DNA of 12,910 bases from Hydrogenothermaceae bacterium (GCA_026984355.1 JALSSG010000129.1:1-12910); one strand, 5' to 3'. Shown: positions 5,948 to 12,910, counted from the first letter of the stretch. Notes: a model not told the origin generated them from the sequence alone. Made by a program: numbers and translations.

Positions 5948-7186
5948 TTAGCCCTGTACATTTTTAAATTTGTCTGCTTTTTTAGCAAATTGATCCCAGT
6001 TTTCTGGTCCAAATGGTGATATTTCTCTAAGTCTTTGTATTACTTTTGGATACTCTTCTATTATGTAGTCTATGTCTTCTTCGGTATTCTCTCTACCAAG
6101 TGAGAAAACTATAGAACCGTTTGATGCTTCTTTTTCTACACCTATTGCTGCTAAAACGTGTGATTGTTTTAATGCATAAGATACACAGGCTGAACCGGAA
6201 GCTGTATATGTTTTTTTGATGTTTAACATTAAAAGCATAGCTTCTCCTTCTATATACATAACAATCAATGACAGATGGTTAGGAAGTCTTTGTTCCGGAT
6301 GTCCTGTGAATTTTATGTAAGGTATTCTCTCTTCTATACCTTTTTTGAGTTTGTCTCTTAGTCTTTTTAGTCTGTTTACTCTATCATCCATTTCTTTTAT
6401 AGCAAGCTCCGCTGCAACACCCATTCCTACTATTAACGGAACTGGTTCTGTTCCTGCTCTTCTTCCACCTTCTTGAATTCCACCTTCTATAAGAGGTTTT
6501 ATTCTGACTCCTTTTCTAATGTATAGACCTCCTACTCCTTTTGGTGCATAAAAATAGTGTCCTGTAAAGGAAGCCATATCTAAGCCCCAACCTTCTACAT
6601 CTACAGGTGTATGTCCTACAGCAGCCGCTATATCAGAATGAAAAACAACTCTTGGGTTCTTTTCTTTTGCAGCTGCTACAAGAGCTGGCATATCCTGAAG
6701 TGTTCCAATTTCTCTATTTGCATATCCTACAGACACAAGAATAGTATCTGGTCTTATAGCTTCTGCTAACTTTTCTGGATGGATTATTCCATACTCATCA
6801 GGTTCTACATATGTTATTTCAAAACCTTCTTTTTCAAGGGTTTTACATGAATGAAGTATAGAGTGATGCTCTATAGAAGAAACTACTATATGTTTTCCTC
6901 TTCTTGAAACTCCTGGAGCTTTTGCATAACCTTTTATAGCAAGATTATTAGCTTCTATAGCACCTGATGTATATACTATATCTTCAGGTCTTCCTACATT
7001 TAAAAGTTCCGCAACCTGTTCCCTTGCTCTATTTATAGCTTTTTTTGCTTCTACTCCAAGTTCGTGAAGAGATGTTGGATTTCCAAACTTTTCTCTAAAA
7101 TAAGGCATCATAGCTTCTATAACTTCTTCAGCTACTGGAGTTGTAGCTAAATGGTCTACGTAAACCAATCCTCTTGTTTCAATCAT
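5948..7186 (-). CDS. IscS-like NifS-family protein lacking the PLP lysine
   Basis: A 412-residue class V aminotransferase-fold protein, the usual length for IscS. The persulfide cysteine is present: C334 in ASGSACVSYALKQSH. His107, Asn157, Asp185, His210 and Thr246 match PLP-site residues of E. coli IscS. However, the position of the Schiff-base lysine (SGHK in E. coli, K206) is Tyr211 in SFTGHYFYAPKG. In addition, the Gln183 position is Ala188 (HSDIAAAVGH) and the Thr76 position is Ile77 (TSGAIEANN). Without the lysine, normal PLP-dependent cysteine desulfuration should fail. As I recall it, Archaeoglobus fulgidus IscS also lacks this lysine (Asp instead) and still forms a complex with IscU. 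AGGAGG, 9 bases before the ATG, follows the mrp stop directly; iscU is next. Likely role: IscU partner or cluster/sulfide acceptor; this is inference. Confidence 0.9.
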   Translation of the reverse strand: MIETRGLVYVDHLATTPVAEEVIEAMMPYFREKFGNPTSLHELGVEAKKAINRAREQVAELLNVGRPEDIVYTSGAIEANNLAIKGYAKAPGVSRRGKHIVVSSIEHHSILHSCKTLEKEGFEITYVEPDEYGIIHPEKLAEAIRPDTILVSVGYANREIGTLQDMPALVAAAKEKNPRVVFHSDIAAAVGHTPVDVEGWGLDMASFTGHYFYAPKGVGGLYIRKGVRIKPLIEGGIQEGGRRAGTEPVPLIVGMGVAAELAIKEMDDRVNRLKRLRDKLKKGIEERIPYIKFTGHPEQRLPNHLSLIVMYIEGEAMLLMLNIKKTYTASGSACVSYALKQSHVLAAIGVEKEASNGSIVFSLGRENTEEDIDYIIEEYPKVIQRLREISPFGPENWDQFAKKADKFKNVQG

Positions 7187-7200
7187 ATTGTCATACCTCC

Positions 7201-8283
7201 TTATTGTTGACTTAATTTTTTTATTACATTTCTTGCTATATCCATGAAGGCTTTAGCAGATTCTGAGTCTTCTTTTGCCAAAACAATTGGTACTCCTAAA
7301 TCAGAAAATTCTGCCACTTTTGGTTCTATAGGAATTCTTCCTAAAAGTTCTGTATTATATTTTTTGGCTATCTCTTCTGTTTTGCTTTTTCCAAATATTT
7401 CATATTTTTTGCCGTTATCTGGGCATACAAAATAACTCATATTTTCAACTATCCCTAAAACAGGAATCATCACTTCGTTAAACATTTGAATTCCTTTTTT
7501 TACGTCTATTAAAGCTACATCCTGTGGAGTTGTAACTATAACTGCTCCATCTAATTCTGCTACCTGTCCTAATGTAATTTGGACATCTCCTGTTCCTGGT
7601 GGAAGGTCTATTATAAGGAAATCTAATTCTTCATCTCCCCAATCTACATCAAATAAAAATTGATTAAGAGCTTTAAACAGTACAGGACCTCTCCATATAA
7701 CAGGGGTATCTTCTGAAGGAAGTAAAAAACCTATTGACATTACTTTAATTCCATGTGCTTCTGGTGCTATTAAAACTTCTCTATCTCCTTCTCTTTTTGC
7801 CATTACCTGCTTGTCTTTTGCTCCAAGCATAGTAGGACCTGATGGTCCATACATATCAGCGTCTAAGTATCCAACATGGTACCCTAATTTCTTAAGAGCA
7901 GCTGCAAGGTTTACTGCTACTGTAGATTTTCCTACTCCACCTTTACCTGAAGATACAGCAATAGCTTTTTTAACTTTTGGAATTCTTCTTCTATTTTCAA
8001 ATGGATTTTCTGGTTGTGGAGGTGGAGGAGGTTGTTGTTGTCTTTGTTTTGGAGGCTGGTCTGTAAATTCAATCTCTACAGTTTCTGCACCTATTGATTT
8101 TAGCGTTTGTTCTGCCTTTTGTTTTAAAAAATCGTAATATTTCTCACTTGGAGAAAAAAGAACGAGTTTTACATTATTTCCTTCTATTTTTAAATCTCTT
8201 AAGATATCTGCAAGAGAAAAACTAATACCGATTTCTTCTAATGTAGCTTTTTTTAACGCGTCAATTACACCTTGAAGTGCCAT
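7201..8283 (-). CDS. mrp: Mrp/ApbC-family P-loop Fe-S carrier ATPase
   Basis: A 360-residue Mrp/ApbC/Nbp35-type MinD-like ATPase that binds and delivers Fe-S clusters. Residues 1-73 form a divergent MIP18/DUF59-type domain without the usual DPE motif. A Gln/Pro-rich linker follows (about 76-95, with five prolines in a row). The ATPase domain has the deviant Walker A GKGGVGKST (113-121), DADMYGPS (141-148) and DLPPGTGD (226-233). The cluster-binding CxxC site is changed: ENMSYFVCPDNGK has C287 but Asn290 in place of the second cysteine. Some Mrp lineages, such as cyanobacteria, also lack this pair, so function may persist. AGGAGG precedes the ATG. It heads the operon with iscS and lies divergent to the exported-protein gene. 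Confidence 0.93.
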   Translation of the reverse strand: MALQGVIDALKKATLEEIGISFSLADILRDLKIEGNNVKLVLFSPSEKYYDFLKQKAEQTLKSIGAETVEIEFTDQPPKQRQQQPPPPPQPENPFENRRRIPKVKKAIAVSSGKGGVGKSTVAVNLAAALKKLGYHVGYLDADMYGPSGPTMLGAKDKQVMAKREGDREVLIAPEAHGIKVMSIGFLLPSEDTPVIWRGPVLFKALNQFLFDVDWGDEELDFLIIDLPPGTGDVQITLGQVAELDGAVIVTTPQDVALIDVKKGIQMFNEVMIPVLGIVENMSYFVCPDNGKKYEIFGKSKTEEIAKKYNTELLGRIPIEPKVAEFSDLGVPIVLAKEDSESAKAFMDIARNVIKKLSQQ

Positions 8284-8311
8284 TAATACCTCCTGTGATT
8301 TTATTTTTTTT

Positions 8312-8329
8312 GAATTTTTATAAAAATTC
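8312..8329. repeat. 18-bp perfect palindrome upstream of mrp
   Basis: GAATTTTTATAAAAATTC is a perfect inverted repeat centred about 37 bases before the mrp ATG, inside the probable leader or promoter of the mrp-iscS operon. It has no following T-run on the minus strand, so it is not a terminator. It could be an operator for a dimeric regulator, or chance in very AT-rich DNA. Confidence 0.4.
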
Positions 8330-8394
8330 TAAGTTAATAATAGAGTATTGAAAAATAAACACTATGATAGGTGTCATAAGGTAAACCATCATAT

Positions 8395-8423
8395 TTGTAA
8401 TTGGTATCAAAAAGGAATACTAT
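8395..8423 (+). promoter_or_regulatory. Candidate promoter of the exported-protein gene
   Basis: TTGTAA (8395-8400) and TACTAT (8418-8423) lie 17 bases apart on the plus strand, about 42 bases before the ATG at 8465. Both boxes match the consensus at four of six or better. An imperfect palindrome around 8361-8374 (CACTATGATAGGTG) lies just upstream, in the region shared with mrp. Confidence 0.4.
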
Positions 8424-8464
8424 ATTAGTATATTCGTATATAAAAATAGATAAAGGAAGTGTAT

Positions 8465-9205
8465 ATGTTTTATAAAGGTGTTGTTTTGGTGATACTGGCT
8501 TTTTTAGGTTTAGTGTATGGATTTGGAGTGAATGATTTTGTTGAAAAACCGGGAGAAGTGGCAAAAGAAGTATTAGACGAGCCTCTTGAAGAGTTTCCAG
8601 ATTTTTGTGTAGGTGAGTCTATAGAAGGAAGATTTGGAGATTGTTTTGAAGATAAAGATGAGCTTCATCAAAGAGCTGCAAGAGCATGGGGAAATATGTA
8701 TAAAGATATGATAGATGCAGGGATTATAGATGAAGAAACTTTAAATGAGGGAGATAGCTGGCTTCCTTATATGCCAGAGATTACTGGATGGCAGGCTGAC
8801 ATTAAAATCTATCCAAAAAAGGTAAGAATAAAATCAGGCAGTAATGGTGCTATTGTTGTAGTTGTTAATAAAGGATTAGAACCTGTCATGATAACAGAGA
8901 TAGATATAGATGGAGAAGATGAGGAAAATTTTGAGATAGTAAAAGAAAATTGTGTAGGTAAACCTTTAACAGAATTTTCTACAGCAGGTTGTGGAATTTT
9001 GATAAAGGCTTATGATGCAGGAAAAGCAAATCTTAGAATATTTTTTGATATTGTAGGTAAAAAGGAAGTTCCTATTGAAAAAGAAGCACTAGAAGGAGGA
9101 TGTAGTTTTTCAAAAAATGGTTATGATAGTGCTTTATTTCTACTTATTCTTGTAGTTCTTATTCTGAGAGGTTTTTATAAGATGGAAAGAAGGGCTAGAG
9201 TATAG
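8465..9205 (+). CDS. Exported protein with ASH/choice-of-anchor-D-like domain and C-terminal sorting-type anchor
   Basis: A 246-residue protein and the only plus-strand gene. Residues 1-20 (MFYKGVVLVILAFLGLVYGF) form a signal peptide. Residues 22-110 are acidic with two cysteines (C48, C60). Residues about 112-195 resemble an ASH/choice-of-anchor-D beta-sandwich: a strand-rich IVVVVNKGLEPV core, then NFEIVKENC and TAGCGILIKAYDAGKANL, with C163 and C176 placed as the usual pair. The C-terminus is tripartite: GGCS (211-214), a hydrophobic helix (223-238) and a basic end (ERRAR). This resembles CTERM protein-sorting signals cut by rhombosortase- or exosortase-like enzymes. The ATG at 8465 has AAGGA upstream; a GTG at 8459 would overlap that site and is rejected. 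The family as a whole is not recognised, and function is unknown. Confidence 0.75.
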   Translation: MFYKGVVLVILAFLGLVYGFGVNDFVEKPGEVAKEVLDEPLEEFPDFCVGESIEGRFGDCFEDKDELHQRAARAWGNMYKDMIDAGIIDEETLNEGDSWLPYMPEITGWQADIKIYPKKVRIKSGSNGAIVVVVNKGLEPVMITEIDIDGEDEENFEIVKENCVGKPLTEFSTAGCGILIKAYDAGKANLRIFFDIVGKKEVPIEKEALEGGCSFSKNGYDSALFLLILVVLILRGFYKMERRARV

Positions 9206-9214
9206 CCCTTTTAA
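9190..9214. terminator. Hairpin terminator shared by convergent genes
   Basis: AAGGGCTA (9190-9197) and TAGCCCTT (9203-9210) pair perfectly over 8 bp with a 5-base loop. It overlaps the last codons of the plus-strand gene and abuts the chemoreceptor stop at 9211. The T-run is short on the plus strand (four Ts including the stem end) and broken on the minus strand, so efficiency is uncertain, but placement between converging genes supports the call. Confidence 0.7.
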
Positions 9215-10989
9215 TTTAGAAATTCATGGTCTTTTTTAAGAATAACCATTGTTAGTTTATCAAGTATATTAATAATGTTTCTTGAATAAGAAAGCATTTG
9301 AGCCACTAAATCATAAGATTCTTCATATTTTCCTTCCTGGTGTTTTTTGATTGCTTCTATTCCTAATCTGTGAAGTCCTGCGTGATACTCTTCTATATCT
9401 TCAAACAGTTTGACAGCTTCATCTCCATATTTTTCTATCTGTTTTCTTCCTTCTGAGTAGTACCATTTTCCTAAATTACACTGGGTATGGTCTGTTGGTG
9501 TCCACTGAATTTCTCCTTTTATTGATTTGATAACATTTCTCATCCATATTGCGTGGTCTACAATCCTTTTTAGGATTTCTATACCAAGTTCATCTTTAAA
9601 CTCTGCTATCATATCCCATGTGGCTTTCAATCTTTCCATTGTTTTTAATGATATTTCTGTAATTTCATCAGATATAGAATCCACTTCTTCAAAACCTTTA
9701 TACAGTTCATCTGTGTTTTTAACTACAGAATCTATATAATTTGCCTGAGACTGCATAAAATCTGTTTGTCTTTTTATCATATCTGATATTTTGTTTATCT
9801 TTTGTTTTATTTCTTTAAATATTTCACTTACATTTGTAGTGTATTTTACAGATTCAGAAACTGTTTGTTTTGCTTTTTCTACTTCTTTTATTGTTTTTTC
9901 CATTTCTTCTACTATGGCATTTACTACCTCTCTTATTTCATTTGCACTTTTTGATGTTTTTTCTGCCAGTTTTCTAACTTCGTCAGCAACTACAGCAAAT
10001 CCTCTTCCTACTTCGCCGGCTCTTGCTGCCTCTATAGCTGCATTTAGTGCTAGGAGGTTTGTCTGCTCTGTTATCTCTAAAATAACGTCTAAAACATGGT
10101 CTATTCCGCTTATTCTTTTCTTTAGTTCTTCTGTAGACTGGGCTAACTGTTCCATAACTATTGATGATTTTTCTATACTTTCAACTGATTCTTCTATAGC
10201 TTTCGTTCCATTTTCTACTTTTTCTGTTATTCTTTTTTGTGTTTCTTCAAGTTCTATAGTGCCTTTAGTTAAATCCTGTACAGACTCATTTATGTTCCTG
10301 ATAGAAGATAGAATTTCATCCAAGTCTTTTCTAAAAAATATAAGTTTTGTTTTTAGTTTGTAAGCTCCTCCTCCTACAATAGAACTTTTGTATATAGCTT
10401 TTGCTATATCTGGTACTGTTCTCAAAAATAGCTCATCTATTTTTCTTTCCTGTGTTATATCTCTCATATAGATGCTATAGGCTAATATCTGATTGTCTAC
10501 ATAAGGTACTGCTGCTATCTTTGTATGGAAAACATTATCGTCTATCTTTATGTCTTTAAAATCTTTTACCATTCCTGGAGACAAAGAAGACATTATGTAT
10601 TTTATATTTTCTGGTGAATCTTGTAAGAGTGAATGTATAGGGGAGCCTTCATTATGCTGGAGTTTTTCTTTTAAAAGTTTGTTGGCGTAGTGAATTGTCT
10701 GATTTCCTGGTTTTACAAGAGCTACCGCCTCACATGATAGATAGTCTAAAATCTGTAAGCTATTGTCTGTTTTATCTTTTAACTGATTAATCATATCTTC
10801 AAGTTTTTTTAGCTCTTGTTCTAAGGACTGTTCTTTTTGTTGTTTTCTTTCTAATTCTTGCTTTAGTTTTTCTATTTCCTGGTTTTTTTCTTCTAACTTT
10901 TCTTTTAGTTTTTCTATTTCTAAATTTTTCACTCCAAGTTCATCTTTTAGCTCTTCTATAACCTTCTTGTGCCCGTTAAATATCATCAT
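9211..10989 (-). CDS. Soluble methyl-accepting chemotaxis protein with C-terminal CZB zinc-binding domain
   Basis: A 592-residue chemoreceptor without any membrane segment or signal peptide, so probably cytosolic. Residues 10-72 are a Lys/Glu-rich coiled coil. About 75-182 look like a PAS-type sensor, ending in MRDITQER. The signalling domain has its conserved hairpin tip at 305-343 (ITEQTNLLALNAAIEAARAG and following), where CheA and CheW bind. Residues about 465-585 form a CZB domain with candidate Zn ligands H479 (DHAIW), C504 (HTQCNLGKW), H536 and H540 (EYHAGLH). CZB receptors such as Helicobacter TlpD are soluble and have been linked to oxidant or zinc sensing. The start at 10989 has GGGGGT with a 7-base spacer. 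It is the last gene of the che operon, 15 bases after cheY. Confidence 0.93.
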   Translation of the reverse strand: MMIFNGHKKVIEELKDELGVKNLEIEKLKEKLEEKNQEIEKLKQELERKQQKEQSLEQELKKLEDMINQLKDKTDNSLQILDYLSCEAVALVKPGNQTIHYANKLLKEKLQHNEGSPIHSLLQDSPENIKYIMSSLSPGMVKDFKDIKIDDNVFHTKIAAVPYVDNQILAYSIYMRDITQERKIDELFLRTVPDIAKAIYKSSIVGGGAYKLKTKLIFFRKDLDEILSSIRNINESVQDLTKGTIELEETQKRITEKVENGTKAIEESVESIEKSSIVMEQLAQSTEELKKRISGIDHVLDVILEITEQTNLLALNAAIEAARAGEVGRGFAVVADEVRKLAEKTSKSANEIREVVNAIVEEMEKTIKEVEKAKQTVSESVKYTTNVSEIFKEIKQKINKISDMIKRQTDFMQSQANYIDSVVKNTDELYKGFEEVDSISDEITEISLKTMERLKATWDMIAEFKDELGIEILKRIVDHAIWMRNVIKSIKGEIQWTPTDHTQCNLGKWYYSEGRKQIEKYGDEAVKLFEDIEEYHAGLHRLGIEAIKKHQEGKYEESYDLVAQMLSYSRNIINILDKLTMVILKKDHEFLN

Positions 10990-11004
10990 TTTTCTTACCC
11001 CCTA

Positions 11005-11394
11005 TTATTTTTGTAAAGCGGCGTAAATCTTCTCTAATTTCTCTTTTAGTGTTTCTGCTGTAAATGGTTTTACTATGTAGTTGTTTACACCTGCCTTTAT
11101 TGCGGCGATTACGTTTTCTTTTTTTGCTTCTGCAGTTACCATAAGAACAGGAATGTCTTTTAGCTGTGGGTCTTTTCTTATTTCTTGAACAAGTTCTAAC
11201 CCTGTCATATTTGGCATATTCCAGTCTGTAATTACAAGGTCGTAATTGCCACTTTTTAGTTTCTGTAGTGCTACAGCTCCATCTTCTGCTTCGTCAATAT
11301 TTTTAAACCCAAGCTGGTCTAACAGGCTTTTTATTATTCTTCTCATAGTTGCCATATCGTCTACTACAAGTACTTTAATGTCTTTATCAAACAT
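11005..11394 (-). CDS. cheY: Chemotaxis response regulator CheY
   Basis: A 129-residue single-domain receiver that carries the phosphoryl signal from CheA to the motor switch. Acidic pocket D12-D13 (VVDDMATMRR), phosphoacceptor D57 (TDWNMPNMTG, a sequence typical of CheY), the Thr in VTAEA and the Lys in VKPF are all present. The ATG directly follows the cheV stop (TAGATG), and its AGGAGG lies inside the last cheV codons, so the two are translationally linked. Confidence 0.96.
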   Translation of the reverse strand: MFDKDIKVLVVDDMATMRRIIKSLLDQLGFKNIDEAEDGAVALQKLKSGNYDLVITDWNMPNMTGLELVQEIRKDPQLKDIPVLMVTAEAKKENVIAAIKAGVNNYIVKPFTAETLKEKLEKIYAALQK

Positions 11395-12372
11395 CTATCT
11401 TGCCTCCTGTTTTTTTATCGCATATTTATGAACAAGTTTTAATAAATCTGGAGCATCAAATTTGACAAGATGAGCATCAGCATTGACAAAGGCAGCTTTG
11501 TCCACTGTAGCTTTATCACTTAAAGAAGTGTTTATAATAATTGGAAGTTTAGAAAGTTCTGGATGTTCTTTTACTTTTCTTGTGAATGTTAAACCGTCCA
11601 TTCCTGGCATTTCTATATCTGATACTATAAGCTGAATAAAATCTGTTATGTCTTTTCCTTCTTGATATGCTTCTTCTAAAAATTTGTTTAAGATTTCTAA
11701 TCCTTCTAATCCGCTTGAAGCTTCATAAACCTTATGTCCATCTTTTTCTAAGATTTTTCTTATGATTTTTCTTGCTACTGGACTGTCATCAATAATTAAA
11801 ATGTTATAGTTTTGTTTTTCTTCTGGTGGAGTTATTTCTTCTTCTACTTCTTCTATACCAAATATCTTTATCATTCCAAGTTCATCAAGTATTCCTTCAA
11901 AGTCTAAAAGTAAAAGAAGTTCTTTATTTTCTATTTCAACAACTCCTATGACTTTACCTCCAAGTCTTTCATATATACTCGGTGGTGCTTTATTTATATC
12001 AGCCCATTTGATTCTTCTTATCCTTTTTGCATCATGAACGATTACTCCTATTATTTCTCTTAAAAATTCCATAATGATTACGTATCTTCCTTCTGAGGCT
12101 TCTGGAATTTTCATCCATTTTGCAAGATTTACTATTGGAACTATTTCATTTCTAATTTTTGCCATTCCTTCTACTTCTGGAGGCATACCAGGGGATTTTA
12201 TAATATTTTCTGGACGTAGTATTACTTCCTTTACTTTTGCTACATTAACTCCAAGTATCCATTCGTATGTTTTTCCGTTTCCAAGGTCTTCATACATTCT
12301 AAATTCTATAATTTCCAGTTCATTTGAACCTGTTTCAAGAATTTTTGGAAGTAAATCTTTATTTTTTGACAT
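11395..12372 (-). CDS. cheV: CheV: CheW-domain adaptor with receiver domain
   Basis: A 325-residue fusion of an N-terminal CheW-like domain (about 15-170, with IRNEIVPIVNLAKWM near 73-87) and a C-terminal receiver (about 188-320). The receiver has IIDDSP (D195-D196), phosphoacceptor D252 in SDIEMPGMDG, Thr282 in NTSLS and Lys304 in VKFD. CheV couples receptors to CheA and tunes the signal by its own phosphorylation. GAGGGG, overlapping the end of cheW, sets the start; the gap to the cheW stop is 2 bases. All key residues are intact. Confidence 0.95.
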   Translation of the reverse strand: MSKNKDLLPKILETGSNELEIIEFRMYEDLGNGKTYEWILGVNVAKVKEVILRPENIIKSPGMPPEVEGMAKIRNEIVPIVNLAKWMKIPEASEGRYVIIMEFLREIIGVIVHDAKRIRRIKWADINKAPPSIYERLGGKVIGVVEIENKELLLLLDFEGILDELGMIKIFGIEEVEEEITPPEEKQNYNILIIDDSPVARKIIRKILEKDGHKVYEASSGLEGLEILNKFLEEAYQEGKDITDFIQLIVSDIEMPGMDGLTFTRKVKEHPELSKLPIIINTSLSDKATVDKAAFVNADAHLVKFDAPDLLKLVHKYAIKKQEAR

Positions 12373-12374
12373 TT

Positions 12375-12866
12375 TTACCCCTCTTTTTTAAATATCTTTG
12401 GTATGTCAAGTATTATTAAAAGTTCCCTTCCAGTATTTTTATCGACCATAACAACTCCTTTAATAAACTCTGGGTCTATACCTATTGAGTTCATTGGTGG
12501 TGGAAGAATTTCATCTGAGTTTATAACTATTGCTCCATCTATCTGGTCTACTAAGCACCCTATATATCCAAGTTCTGTATCTACTACAACGATAATTTTT
12601 TCTTCTATGTTTTCTTCATTTTCTGTAAGCCCAAGTTTTCCTTTCAGTGTTATTACAGGGATAATGTTTCCTCTAAGGTTCATAACACCTAAAACATACT
12701 CAGGTGTCTTTGGAACAGGGGTTATATCCGTTGTTTTTGTAATTTTTACAACATCAGTAATATCTACACCTACAAGTTCATTGTTTAGTTTAAATGCTAT
12801 TAATCTTTGTTCTTTACTTACAGGTTTATCATATATTTCCTTTATTCCTACTATTTCCATAGACAT
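12375..12866 (-). CDS. cheW: Chemotaxis coupling protein CheW
   Basis: A 163-residue CheW adaptor that links chemoreceptors to the CheA kinase. It starts its fold at RLIAFKLNNELVGVDI and has the conserved VLGVMNLRGNIIPVI segment (58-72, Arg65), which contacts the receptor tip. A single cysteine sits in YIGCLVDQ. The start at 12866 is chosen for GGAG 9 bases upstream; a second Met two codons later is a weaker choice. It is the first complete gene of the che operon in the window, followed by cheV after 2 bases. Confidence 0.95.
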   Translation of the reverse strand: MSMEIVGIKEIYDKPVSKEQRLIAFKLNNELVGVDITDVVKITKTTDITPVPKTPEYVLGVMNLRGNIIPVITLKGKLGLTENEENIEEKIIVVVDTELGYIGCLVDQIDGAIVINSDEILPPPMNSIGIDPEFIKGVVMVDKNTGRELLIILDIPKIFKKEG

Positions 12867-12867
12867 C

Positions 12868-12910
12868 TTACACTACTCCTATTAGTTGATTTTTTAAATT
12901 TCCTATTAAT
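12868..12910 (-). CDS. C-terminal end of an unidentified upstream gene
   Basis: The frame LIGNLKNQLIGVV-stop is open from the right edge to a TAA at 12868-12870, one base before the cheW start, and contains the cheW ribosome binding site, the same packing as between the other che genes. Only 13 residues are visible, so identity cannot be given and it could be chance. Confidence 0.4.
   Translation of the reverse strand, partial: LIGNLKNQLIGVV

Noticed and set aside
5948..7186. Sequencing error as the reason for the missing PLP lysine
   Set aside because: The codon is TAT, at least two changes from a lysine codon, and other PLP contacts differ as well while the reading frame and all flanking motifs are intact.
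7811..8137. Plus-strand open frame with a glycine/cysteine-rich run opposite mrp
   Set aside because: The GGGGGCCC-like run is the complement of the Gln/Pro codons of the Mrp linker, not a real cysteine-rich peptide.
8334..8564. Minus-strand open frame of 76 codons across the mrp/exported-protein divergent region
   Set aside because: It overlaps the plus-strand gene's signal peptide and promoter, has no ribosome binding site and has a low-complexity Tyr/Asn-rich translation.
9791..10363. Plus-strand open frame of 190 codons inside the chemoreceptor gene
   Set aside because: It is the antisense shadow of a helical, Lys/Glu-rich coding region, giving a Ser/Phe/Ile-rich translation with no domain pattern; the minus-strand gene has clear motifs.
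12403..12885. Plus-strand open frame of 160 codons opposite cheW
   Set aside because: It is antisense to a well-supported cheW, with Ser/Thr/Ile-rich composition and no ribosome binding site.

Overview
The window is AT-rich and gene-dense, with short intergenic gaps and strong AGGAGG-type ribosome binding sites. Every gene but one lies on the minus strand. The IscU, IscS, Mrp and ThiI-like proteins and the chemotaxis set suggest a thermophilic member of the Aquificota, probably Sulfurihydrogenibium or a close Hydrogenothermaceae relative. This is judged from protein resemblance recalled from memory, chiefly IscU against Aquifex IscU, and was not confirmed by a search.

Region 1 (1-2432) is an accessory segment. 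Reading in the direction of transcription (high to low coordinates), it holds a Uma2/DUF820 nuclease-fold protein, a MNT nucleotidyltransferase with a HEPN partner, a second MNT/HEPN pair, and the start of a polysaccharide flippase. Adjacent genes overlap by 4 bases (ATGA, TTGA, GTGA), which implies translational coupling. The two MNT/HEPN pairs are diverged duplicates. The first HEPN keeps the full R-x4-H-x-Y motif; the second has lost its arginine.

Region 2 (2669-8283) is an iron-sulfur and thiolation block transcribed as mrp, iscS, iscU, [terminator], thiI-like, tusA, DUF1858-like, nifU C-terminal-like, aroE. The main result of the window lies here. The IscS-like protein keeps the sulfur-carrying cysteine (C334) but has Tyr211 where the PLP-binding lysine should be, with further changes in the PLP pocket. 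Mrp has CPDN in place of its CxxC, and the DUF1858-like protein has no cysteine. This suggests, but does not prove, that the IscS is not a cysteine desulfurase and that sulfur may come from sulfide or another donor.

Region 3 (8465-9205, plus strand) encodes a predicted exported protein. It has a signal peptide, an ASH/choice-of-anchor-D-like domain with a cysteine pair, and a C-terminal GGCS + membrane segment + basic tail that looks like a sorting signal. It is divergent from mrp and shares a hairpin terminator with the convergent chemoreceptor gene.

Region 4 (9211-12910) is a chemotaxis operon: an unidentified upstream gene end, cheW, cheV, cheY and a soluble chemoreceptor with a C-terminal CZB zinc-binding domain. 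No tRNA, rRNA, CRISPR array or insertion sequence was seen.
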